Source: Zizania palustris (lineage: Eukaryota > Streptophyta > Magnoliopsida > Poales > Poaceae). From it: a stretch of 64,000 nt of DNA. Of the stretch, positions 42,346 through 52,424 are shown in pieces (positions within the stretch are counted from its first letter, which is position 1; each line of letters opens with the position of its first letter). Under the pieces are notes generated by a model. It was not told where the DNA came from, ran no database searches, and saw nothing but the letters and a program-made list of their open reading frames with translations. The stretch covers positions 82,454,162 to 82,518,161 of the forward strand of contig JAAALK010000079.1 in assembly GCA_019279435.1 (NCBI GenBank), read 5' to 3'. Both the position numbers and the translations under genes were made by a program.

Positions 42346-42931
42346 TGTTAGCGAACCACCGGCTAGTCCACCATATGGGTAATAGAAGTGGAGATTAGAT
42401 ATAAGGGAAGTGCAATACTTTCAAACCTGATAATCGGCTCTAGTATACAAAAGTCAATGTTTATACTAGTTTAGGCCTCCCAGATGATGATAGTAATACG
42501 TCCAATATTTTGATGTATACTATGATGGTAGATCTTACAATACGACACAACCAAGCTATAGAAGCTTGGGCGTCGAAAGCAAGAAAAATATGCTATATGG
42601 CTAAAAGCTTAGACAATGAGTTGCCTCTGGGGATCTCGTCTCTTTTATATAATCAGGAGGTGAGCCTAACAATCTCAGGACTCTATCTCGAATATGACAT
42701 GGATTTCCTACCAAATTTGGATAATAAATCCCTAATTACAAAGATTTCAATATAAATAAACCTCAATATATTATATTTGGTGCTTAACTACTCGATAATG
42801 ACTTAATTTTCCTTATCGGGATCAAACTCTTGTTTATGGGCCATACCAGATGGTCAATACTGGTCTTAGTCTTCCCTTGGTTTGGTCTGATAAGCCCAAC
42901 TATGGGATACCCAGGGGTCAAATCCCTGACA
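42346..42931 (-). repeat. Left LTR of the non-autonomous element
   Basis: Starts TGTTAGCGAACCACCGGC and ends CCCTGACA. Aligns along its length with 44658-45249, sharing for example TGGGCCATACC and TTGGTTTGGTCTGATAAGC. Confidence 0.87.
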
Positions 42932-43402
42932 GTAGTCTTCGAGCTTTTCTCAGCTTGGTTGAAGAAATTTTTGGAAAAAGACAAGCTAGGAGGATATCTC
43001 CTTTAATTTAGAACTTCAATGTCATGATGTCTTTTCAAAAAAGCTTTTGATCTCCTCTTGTGTGAGGTGCACCGCATAGGTGCACCCAGGGATGGTATAA
43101 TCCCTGAGGCTTGAGTTAAATGGAATATTTTGCTTGATGGTCCAAAAATATCACGCTAACAATGATCTTTCATCTCATAATCTTGTCTTATGTCATCGTT
43201 AAGACCTTGCTAAAAAAAGGTCGTGCTTGAAGCCTTGAACTTGTGATAGTTGGGAAAGAAATTGGTCTTTGAGTCTTTGAGTAGATTGATATCTTGTTGT
43301 TCGGGCCTCTCATCTATCTAGATGTCCACGAGGTCGAGGCATGTTAATATTGTAATCTTTTGTGGATTTTTAGTCTCTAGGAACTCGTATTTCAGGTCCG
43401 GT

Positions 43403-43611
43403 GAGCCCCCGAGCATTAGAGTCCTCGAGCGCACGAGCTCTCGAGCATGGAGATCTTCGAGCGAGTGAGCCCCCGAGCATGAAGATCTCTAATTGTGCCC
43501 GAGTCCCCAAGCATGGGAGTGCTCGAGTGCACAAGCCCTCAAGCGTGTGAGCTCGCGAGCGTGGGAGTCCTCAAGCACAAGTCCTCGGGCACGTAAGCCC
43601 CTGAGCGTGAG
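43403..43611. repeat. ~32-bp tandem repeat inside the non-autonomous element
   Basis: About six to seven imperfect units built as GAGCCCCCGAGCATGGAG then TCCTCGAGCGCAC. It is GC-rich and purine-phased. Some units have small length changes, so the phase drifts. Confidence 0.75.
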
Positions 43612-44657
43612 ATTTCTAGAGCACAAATGGAGCCCAAATGTCACGAATTCTGCTAGGTGCCCCAAAAGCCACCTTTTATTCTTCTTCGCCTTTAATTAAT
43701 GTGTTGCAGTTGAAGGGATAAAGAGGATGCCTCCGCTTTTGACTGGAGTTTGTTCATGTCCAACCAACTGCACGGTGTGATGCAACCAAATCGCAGGATC
43801 ATGTTGAGTTCTTATCGTAAACACTCGCTTTTGCCTTCTTCTTTCTTTGTCTTCTCTACTAGCTCCTCGACGTCTAGGGTGTCACTACTTCCGTGTGTTG
43901 TCTGCTTCTTGCCAAAGATCCAAAGCAGTTAGTGATCCGTCCTAAAGAGTAGCTTCCATGAAAAAGATCAAATGATCGGTTTAAGTCTTTTGTAAAGGAA
44001 CTTTATTTTTATACATTAATTCCTTCTTTTTATTGACATGGAAATCTTTGTGTACCAAAGTTGTCAGCATCCTAAGGAAGCCTTGGTTTAGCTGTATAGC
44101 ACTCAACGTAGGGATCTAATACCACATGCATGCCTACCAACATCAAGCAATGCATGTCCTCGAGAGCTTCGATAAGTCCTTTGCACATCTATGGTAAGGT
44201 CCTGAGCCCTCGATATAGCCGCATAGTTAGGCATGAGGAATTGATGCCGCTTGCGTGCCAACCCGATATCAGGCGTCACGAGTTTTAGAGTCCTTCAAGG
44301 CTTTGGAAAAGTTGAGGCTAAGGACTTTAGCCCTCGAGGATCTTAGCAAGTGTTCAAGTACTGAGAGGGGCATAAACGGCAACTTTTTTTAGCTCACGTG
44401 GTTGCTAACGTCAAACTCGGAGCAAATTCATAAGGGCACAACCGGTTCAGCTAGGCGTATGAAATTTTGCACCAACACAAGAGGGATCGAGCTTAGTGGG
44501 TTGGCCAAAAAAAGATGCACGATGCAAAGTACACAAAAAATAGAATTCAACTTTATTTACTTAGGGTGAGGGTATAAGAGTACTTAGTTGAAGACAATGA
44601 GGTGATGCCATCGGATCCTGATGAAAGCCACCACGACTTCCTACCTAGCATGCCAAC

Positions 44658-45249
44658 TGTCGGTGAATCACCGGCTAGACCACCTAAGGGGGTACCCAAT
44701 GTGGTAATTAGATGTGTATAAGGGAAACACAATGCCTTCGAACCCGATAGTCAACTCTAGAATACAAAAGCTAAGGTTTATACTAGTTCAGGCTTCTCGA
44801 ATGATAATAGTTCTACATCTAATTTTTTGGTGTGTACTATGATTGTAGATCTAACAATATGACGCAACCAAACTATGGAGGCTTAGGCATCGAAAGCAAT
44901 AAAATTATGCTAGATGGCTAAAATCTTAGATGACGATTTACCTCTAGGGTGATTTCGCCTCTTTTATATACTCAAGAGGTGAGCGTAATAATCCCATAAC
45001 TCTATCCCAAATAAGACTTGGATTTCCTACCAAACTCGGGTACTAAATCCCTAATTACAAGGATTCCTATACAAATAAACCTCTAGATATTATATCTGGT
45101 GCTTAACTACCCGATAAAGAATCAACTTTTCTTATTAGAATCAAACTCTTATTTATGGGCCATACCGGATGGTCAATACTAGTCTTGGACTCCCTTTGGT
45201 TTGGTCTGATAAGCTCTCCTACGGGTACCCGGGGGTCACATCCTCGACA
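44658..45249 (-). repeat. Right LTR of the non-autonomous element
   Basis: Starts TGTCGGTGAATCACCGGC and ends CCTCGACA. It is followed directly by the ACCTT target duplication. Confidence 0.87.
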
Positions 45250-45385
45250 ACCTTATTCTCTGTTCGGTTCACACCACAAATGTGCCATTATACATATGTC
45301 ATTAGTATATGTTTGTGTCCCTAACCGATACTAATACAATACATGATAAAAATGAGTTTTAGCTTTTTCTAATATTTTGGGTTCC

Positions 45386-46251
45386 CACTAGTGCCCCTTT
45401 AGTACCGGTTGAGTTGTAAACTCTGAGTTGTAAACTCGGTACTAAAGGTTTTCCACCTATACCTCATTTAATACTAGGCGGAGACACTAAAATGCACTAA
45501 AGGATAGGGTATTAAAGAAAATCACCATCTCCCCAAAATGAACCAACCATCTCCCCAAAATGAACCAACCATCTCCTACTCTCCACACAAAACTTCTTCC
45601 CATCATCAGCTACCATCTCCCTATCCACACATGACACCCTAGCCTCCTTCGCATTTGAGGCCTATATGTCACCCCCACGACCTTTTTAAATCATTATTTT
45701 CAGTATTATTTCTTTTCAGTATTTTTTAGAACCAATGGACCATCATTATGATAGAGGACGCACAATCTCTTACTTTGTGTAATGTTGTTAGGGATTTTGA
45801 AAGGAACAAGGTGAACGAGGATATGGATGATAATGAGTAGAACTATATATGATTTGTTTGTTATCTATAACTCTTGATAGATAATTACGAATGTAAAGTA
45901 TTTATAATGTAGTATTTGAGTAATATTACGTGTATATCCATGTGCATATTAAGATTTCTATTATGATTGTATAATTGATTACCAATATTTATTACTTTTG
46001 TATTAAAATCAACTTTAACGAATATTAATTAGAAACAACGTGTAAAAATAGCGGTAATGAATAAATAAGAATAGAAGAAACAAAAATAAAATTTAAAAAT
46101 AGAACTTTTAGCATTAGTTAGAGTTTTCAACCGGTACTAAAAGAATGTATTAGTACCAGTTAAATAACTGGTACTAATTCCAAATGAACAATACTGATTC
46201 AAAAACCGATACGGGTTTTTAACCGGTAACAATAGTGTGTTTCTAGTAGTA
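45386..46251. mobile_element. Non-autonomous CACTA transposon (866 bp), TSD TCC
   Basis: The left tip CACTAGTGCCCCTTTAGTAC and the right tip, read on the minus strand as TACTACTAGAAACACACT (the expected CACTA with its first C changed), are flanked by the 3-bp duplication TCC (45383-45385 and 46252-46254). Subterminal words of the ACCGGTACTAA type recur near both ends in both orientations, as is usual for CACTA. No transposase. Confidence 0.82.
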
Positions 46252-46254
46252 TCC

Positions 46255-47494
46255 ATCTCCTTAGGTATTGCTTACTTCTGCTCAGAGTAGATAAAACCAA
46301 ATGGTAACCATGATTACTTCTCGATAACCTACATACCATCTGTGGTCCGTACCGACATACCGGCTGATTTCATTTGAAATTAAAAAACGAAAAACTTAAA
46401 AAATATGGTAAATAGTAGGTAAATCAATACGACTTATGGTAATTTTTTTTTGAAAAATATTGAACTATTACAAAGTTATGAACCAGAAAATAAACAAAAA
46501 ATATAAAATACAAAAATAATTTACTTTTCGATCTTCTTGGCTCGTTATTGTTTCATTCTTTGCATGCATGACTCTTAAATTAATGTCATATGATTGATCA
46601 AATAAAATATCTTGATTGATGAGTGTTACCTATTGATCATTTATTCCAAGTCTGTTAATCCACAAACAACTAATGTCTACAAATGAATATAACACTGTTT
46701 ATAACTAATGGAGCCAACAATAATAAGTTAGAAATACTCAAATTGCTAATTAATCGTGTTATTTTTTAATTTAAATTTTGTTGTAATTTTATAAAATTTA
46801 TGGTATTGTAAGTTTCTTGTTTATCTCAAAAAATATTTTTGTGCGATTTTGTCGTTTTTATTTTTTTCTAAAAAATTATGTGACTCGGTACCACTATATT
46901 GAGCCTAGTACCACGGTTACTGAGTTGGTACTAAACCAACGATAATCAAAGTGCCTACTGCGATAACCAAATTTAAAATTGTTTCACGAATTGATTTGGA
47001 TTCAAATTTTGAAATTCAAATTTTGATCAAATTTCTTCGGTAACCGCTCCAGTTACGAGCGAGGTGGCCCACTGTCACTGGGTAGGGTACGACGATTGCC
47101 GCGTGTGGTTGGATCCGCATGTGTCCTTTACGGCACGTCAGCGCGCGTGTGGCACTTTCCATTCATCCGTGCCACTTGTGAATTGCCAGTTTTGCCTCTG
47201 ATTTCAAATTTCGAAAATAATTTCGGTTACCACGTTAACCGCTATCTCGAGTCTGAGGAGTATCGTGGTAGAGGGCGTCAAGAATGTTACATATAAAATA
47301 TAAGTTTGTTATGCTAAAGTTATTTTTATTGCAAAGAAGTTGACACCTATTTTTTATAATTTTTTATAAGAACTAAATACAACTGCTCCTAATTGTAGGC
47401 CTCAAACAAGACCTAAACGTACAGAAATTGAATGGTTAATCTCCGATGCAGTGCAAATTAAAGGACTAATCTCAACCTAACGGAGGTCAAAGAG
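46255..47494. other. Intergenic DNA, no gene seen
   Basis: AT-rich. GAGTTGGTACTAAACC and GACTCGGTACCACTATA words near 46880-46940 and TTCAAATTTTGAAATTCAAA near 46993 suggest further decayed transposon sequence. Nothing codes. Confidence 0.45.
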
Positions 47495-47497
47495 TAA

Positions 47498-48014
47498 GGG
47501 TGCGTTTGGTTCTGCTTTTCAAATCGGCTTCTGCTGTGAAAAAGTAGAAGTTGAATCAAACAAGTTTACCAAAACTGCTTCTACTATAAAAAACAACTTT
47601 TTTCTATTACAAATTTGGAAGCAGTCTAGACCCTGCTTTTCTGATTTTTAGTTCAGATTAAAAAGTATGAATTCAAGGTGTCTTAATTGATTTAACATTA
47701 TTATGGTTTGTATTACATTGCACAATTTTATGAGATAATATGTGGTTGTCGGTTACTTTATAAGATGAACTATGCACTTTTTTATTTATCTAATATATTT
47801 TTTAGTTATTTAGTTGCATCAATGTTGAGTGTTTCCTATTTATATATATGTATAGAATATTATAATTATGAAAATTACGTAAGTTATAAAAACAGTCAGC
47901 TCACATCAGTTTTTTCACAGGAACTTTAACCAAACGACTTTTAGCTTTTTCACAGCAGACAACTCACAACAGTTTTTTCACAGCAGACAACTCACAGCAG
48001 AACCAAACGCACCC
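47498..48014. mobile_element. Tourist-like MITE (517 bp), TSD TAA
   Basis: Terminal inverted repeats GGGTGCGTTTGGTTCTGCT at both ends. TAA duplicated at 47495-47497 and 48015-48017. Internal AT-rich sequence without coding capacity. Confidence 0.88.
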
Positions 48015-48227
48015 TAAGATGCCCAATCAAAGTCAGATAGGCACTAAAAATTCATAAGCCCGGAAATCTGAAATTGAAAGAGAGAGAGAAAATATGTTCT
48101 ATTTTATATAATAAACCATTTAAATTTGTTTAACCAATTTTATTGAAAAATATAGTAACCACTGTAACATTAAAATATAAAATAGTTTGATTAAATTCTT
48201 GAGATATATCCTAGTGTATTTAAAGAA

Positions 48228-48353
48228 GTTCAATTAAAAAACTTTTGATACTAGTCAACGCCCCAACCCTGCTTTCTTCCATTTAAATAAGTTTAATTAA
48301 AAAAACTTTTGATTCTAGTCAACGCCCCAACCCTGTTTTCCTCCGGTTTCCGC
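48228..48353. repeat. 63-bp tandem duplication upstream of the prolyl hydroxylase gene
   Basis: GTTCAATTAAAAAACTTTTG at 48228 and GTTTAATTAAAAAAACTTTT at 48291. Both continue through CTAGTCAACGCCCCAACCCT. It lies 240-370 bp before the ATG, so it may duplicate promoter elements. Confidence 0.85.
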
Positions 48354-48499
48354 CATGCCGTGGGCTCAATCCGCCACCAAAACCCCGGCGCCGCCGCGCG
48401 CCGGCGACCAAAATCACAGGGGGGAAAAAGCACTCGAATCAACAGTCGCCGCCCCGTCCGATCGGCGGGCGCCGTCGTCTCCGGTCTGTCTCAACGCGG

Positions 48500-48506
48500 T
48501 ATAAAT
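48500..48506 (+). promoter_or_regulatory. Candidate TATA box of the prolyl hydroxylase gene
   Basis: TATAAAT within GCGGTATAAATCGAACC, 89 bp before the ATG at 48595, a normal spacing for a short leader. Motif-based. Confidence 0.55.
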
Positions 48507-48594
48507 CGAACCAATCCGATTAAACCATGCTTCACTTCCACGGAGCTCTCGCCAGCTAGTCCCGGAGGGAAGCAGCAGTTGACACCTACATTTC

Positions 48595-51195
48595 ATGGCG
48601 GTGATGGCGATGAGGCGGCGGCTGCGCGGGGTGGTGCTGGTGCTCGCGCTCCTGCTCACGGCCACCGCCGTCGTGCCGGTGCTGCTCCTCGGCGTGGCGG
48701 AGGACGACGCCGGCGGCAAGGTCGCCGCTGCGGCTCCCTTCAACGCGTCCCGTGTCACGGCGATATCGTGGAGGCCGAGGATATTCTTGTACAGGGGCTT
48801 CCTCTCCGACGACGAGTGCGACCACCTCGTCAATCTGGTCAGCTCGACGCTAGCTACCCACCTCTCTGCATCTATCTATGGCGGCTGTCGCCTTGTTGCT
48901 GGTGACTGATGTGTGCATTGGATTGGACGGAGCAGGGGAAGAAGAAGATCCAGAGGTCGATGGTGGCGGACAGCAAGTCAGGCGCGAGCGTCATGAGCGA
49001 GGTGCGCACCAGCTCCGGCATGTTCCTCGACAAGCGCCAGGTATGATCACGACGACGACGACCATATATACTGCTTGCGTTAATTACATTTACTGCTGCA
49101 TTAATGACATTGATTTGTCCGGGAAAAGAGTTTTTTTTGGCTGAAAATTACCACGTTAATCGGGTTTATTTTTTTTCAAAAAATACAGAAAAGTGAAAGA
49201 TTCGATCTTTCGAAGATCGTACATAAATTACACAATTTTCAGATTCAGAAATGAAAACAAAAATTGATCACAACCGTTGGATGCGAAACTTCATGTGTTA
49301 ACATTTCTCAAAAAGATTAGTTTTTTTTGCCTGCATCTTAGTGGGAAATCTACTGTTCAGTGGACCTCTCATCCTTGCAACTGGTTGTGGAAGGCATGTA
49401 GGTTCTGACCTCCTGACGTCTCCTCCAACTTTTGTCTCTAAATTCATTCCATCCAATCGCAATTACTGGCTCTGTTCAGATCACCATGTTCACAAGGTCA
49501 ATGCTATATAGCTATTACTGTTGAGATGCAATGTTGCAATTACTCAACTCATTTAGATCACCATCAGTAGTCTGTTGCACCGATACTGAGATGCTGAATT
49601 CGAGTATCCGGCAACCGGTAAACATGCAGGCCGGCGTCAGTTTTACTGGACCACTGGCTCTGGCTCTCTTCTGAGCAGCAGTTACTGAGGATGCAGAGAT
49701 CAGTATCTATCCATCCATCCATCCATCCATCCATCCATCCATCCATCCATCCATCGATCCATTGATCGCTGCAGGAACTGATACTTTCAGACCTAGCTAG
49801 AATCAGCTCAACTGGGACCAGTTTTGGTAGTAACAGTAGCTGCGCAATTTGGTATAACAATGGTTTTGCATCCATTAATGTGTTTCTTGCTGTTGTACCT
49901 TGCAATGGATTGTGTCATTGTGGCGTGTAATGGAAATTTGTTGCTTGTTTTGTGAAGGATCCAGTGGTAAGTAGGATTGAAAAAAGAATTGCAGCATGGA
50001 CCTTTCTTCCTGAAGGTATCTGCTGGGCTCCTCAGATTGATTGTCTGGTTGTTTGATTCTATTGAGTAATTGCTCAAGTAGCAAGTTTTGACATGGTGAT
50101 GTTGTTACCTTTTTTCCATCAGAAAATGCGGAGAACATTCAGATACTTCGGTACGAGCACGGTCAGAAGTACGAGCCGCACTTCGATTATTTCCAAGACA
50201 AGATCAATCAAGCAATTGGAGGCCACCGATACGCGACGGTGCTCATGTATCTGTCGACTGTCGAGAAGGGAGGCGAGACTGTGTTCCCCAATGCTGAGGT
50301 ACATTGCAAATTTGATGTTCTTGACGTTTGCAAAGTGCAAACCAAGTGATGTCTCATTAATTGTTGTGACATCGCCAATGCTGATTGATTTAGGGGTGGG
50401 AGTCTCAGCCCAAGGATGATACTTTCTCTGAATGTGCACGGAGAGGATTGGCAGGTAACAGTCCATCTGATCATCTCATAGTAAAACCCTTTGTGTTGTT
50501 CCAAATGCCACACTTCACTAAACTATAGTTCCTCTTCAAGAATTGAAACATGTTACTATTAGAAACTCTGAACTAAACCAGACCTCCTCTTCAAGAATTG
50601 AAACATGTTACTATTGAAAACTCTGAAGTAAACCAGACCTGCTATTCAACAATTGAAACATGTTAGTATTGAAGGCTCTGAAGTAAACCAGACCTGCTCT
50701 TCAACAGTTGAAACATGTTGCTATTGAAAACTCTGAACTAAACCAGACCTTGCTCTTCAAGAACTGAAACATGTTACTATTGGAAGCTCCCAACTAAACC
50801 AGACCTCCTCTTCAAGAATTCAAACATGTTACTATTAGAATCTCTGAACTTGAACTAAACCAGACTAGTTACTTGCAGTGAAACCGGTTAAAGGCGATGC
50901 AGTGCTCTTCTTTAGCCTTCATGTCGATGGAGTACCAGACCAGCTGAGCCTCCATGGAAGCTGCCCGGTCATACAAGGCGAGAAGTGGTCTGCACCGAAG
51001 TGGATCCGCATCAGGTCCTACGAGAATCCTCCTCTCTCTAAGCCAAAGGAGACCAAAGGATGCTCCGACGTCAGTGCACACTGCGCGAAATGGGCCGAAG
51101 CTGGAGAATGCGAGAGGAACCCGGTGTACATGGTTGGAGCTGAGGGTTCTACACCTGGCAACTGCCGGAAGAGCTGCGGCGTCTGTGATTCCTAA
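48595..51195 (+). CDS. Prolyl 4-hydroxylase with C-terminal ShKT domain
   Basis: Six exons with GT-AG borders: 48595-48837, 48936-49040, 49958-50015, 50123-50298, 50394-50454 and 50879-51195, giving 319 aa. An N-terminal signal anchor (residues ~10-36, LVLALLLTATAVVPVLLLG) implies a type II ER/Golgi protein. The 2-oxoglutarate/Fe(II) domain shows HFDY (iron ligands H and D), YLSTVEKGGETVFP, and the distal LHGSCPV histidine followed by GEKW, whose lysine should bind 2-oxoglutarate. The C-terminal six-cysteine ShKT domain runs from CSDVSAHCAKWA to NCRKSCGVC. The reaction is hydroxylation of peptidyl proline to 4-hydroxyproline, needed for extensins, arabinogalactan proteins and several peptide hormones. 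All key residues are present and the gene appears intact. Its own substrates are not known from sequence. Confidence 0.93.
49706..49765. repeat. (ATCC)n microsatellite in prolyl hydroxylase intron 2
   Basis: About a dozen ATCC units with small interruptions near the right end. Located in the 917-bp second intron. Confidence 0.9.
50523..50860. repeat. 55-bp minisatellite filling the last prolyl hydroxylase intron
   Basis: GAAACATGTT recurs at 50545, 50600, 50655, 50710 and 50766, with a changed copy at 50821. Each unit also has a CTGAACTAAACCAGACCT and a CTCTTCAAGAATT segment. Six imperfect copies take up most of the 424-bp intron and end just before the acceptor at 50877-50878. Confidence 0.93.
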
Positions 51196-52288
51196 AAAAA
51201 TGTGTTCTTTCCTTCTAAATCCAAACGTCTGTACATACTTAGCATTTTCAGATGAGTGGGTAGCGTTTGAGTTTTCGGACAGTGATGAGCAGTAGTAGCA
51301 AACAGCAAACTGTTTCTTGAAAAGAGGTGGTAAGTTTATATACCTCCATGTGGTTTACAGATTTCAAGTTTACTGCAAGTGCCGGCGAAGACTGAAGTAA
51401 TTTTTTTTGTATTTACTGATGTAGAAACCGAAATCTGTCTTGGCAGCAGCAATGCCACTGCCTGTTCCACTTGAATTCTGTCTGCTTTGGTAACAGTTGG
51501 ATTTCAGGGCAGCAGTGTGTCAGGCTGTCTCAGAAAACAACCAACTCCTTTGGCCCTTTCCATAATATAGAAGTTTTATGGTTTTTAGTTAAGGAAAATT
51601 TTGTTTTCAGTCCACATCTAGAACAAGTTTCGATTGAAGTTAAGGTTTTGTTCTATTGCCAGCGAAAAACCATCCAAGTTGAGTAAATTTTCAGCCGTAG
51701 ACTGAAAATGACCTTGCAAGGAAAATATATCATAGAATCAGATCAATCCCTTTTAGGATTGATGAAGACAGTGTTATCCATGGAGTCACAATCTAATAAA
51801 AAGGATAGTGACATATCACCTGAAATTTGGAGGAGCTGCTTTTGTACATCGCTTTACCAGATCAATCTCTCATCTGTAATGCCAACCTCCTCCTAGATTT
51901 ACTCAAAGATTAGATCTTTCAATCCTCTCTTTATCCTAAACACTTTTGTAAACTAGATTATCCTCTAACATGGCTGTGCTCCAAGTGTCACTATTGAATG
52001 AATGAATCTCTGATGGACCAGACATCATTTCCAGTTTGCCACCTTAAACTCCCATTGGTTCTTTTCACCAATCAAGATCTAAGAAATAGGAAATGAGAGA
52101 AAAGAAGGGAAACAACACAACTCAAAAAGCAAAGGACAAAAGCAAGCATGGCCTCACCTCCTTTGATTCTACCATGCCTCTGCATTAGCTAGGCCCTTCA
52201 AAAGCACATCAGAGCCAGCTCAAGGAAGAAGGAAACTCAGAAGAGAACAAGAAGCAAGAAACACATTACACACACCACTGCCTCCACA
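51196..52288. other. 3' flank of prolyl hydroxylase and upstream region of the CLE gene
   Basis: No coding frame recognised. It probably includes the prolyl hydroxylase 3' UTR (first few hundred bases) and the CLE promoter. Confidence 0.5.
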
Positions 52289-52296
52289 ATATAAAT
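52289..52296 (+). promoter_or_regulatory. Candidate TATA box of the CLE gene
   Basis: ATATAAAT in CCACAATATAAATGTGC, 136 bp before the ATG at 52425, placing the start of transcription just upstream of the hairpin at 52351-52381. Confidence 0.5.
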
Positions 52297-52350
52297 GTGC
52301 TGAGACCTGAGACAGGAGGTGACCTTATATTGGAGGCCTTGCTACACTTG

Positions 52351-52385
52351 CACCACTCTATGAGATGCTCATAGAGTGGTGGTAG
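52351..52385 (+). promoter_or_regulatory. Perfect hairpin with uORF start codon in its loop, CLE 5' leader
   Basis: CACCACTCTATGAG (52351-52364) and CTCATAGAGTGGTG (52368-52381) are exact reverse complements separated by the three bases ATG. That ATG opens a six-codon frame (MLIEWW) ending in TAG at 52383-52385, 39 bp before the CLE ATG. In RNA this would be a very stable stem with the AUG in the loop. A role in translation control is inference. Confidence 0.8.
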
Positions 52386-52424
52386 TGGTGGTGACAGTGC
52401 CCAAGAAATAGAAATTTGGATAGT

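Larger units (their letters stand above)
42346..45249 (-). mobile_element. Non-autonomous LTR retrotransposon (2904 bp), TSD ACCTT
   Basis: Diverged direct repeats at 42346-42931 and 44658-45249 with TG...CA ends, and a perfect 5-bp target duplication ACCTT at 42341-42345 and 45250-45254. Beside the right LTR the minus strand reads TTGGCATGCTAGGTAGG, like the primer site of RIRE2-type gypsy elements (TTGGCGC...), so the element probably reads leftwards. The 1.7-kb interior has no protease, RT or integrase. The LTRs differ at many sites, so it is old. Confidence 0.88.

Noticed and set aside
45386..46251. CACTA transposase gene remnant
   Set aside because: A short frame near 45740-45840 was considered, but it is too short and I could not match it to TNP1/TNP2.
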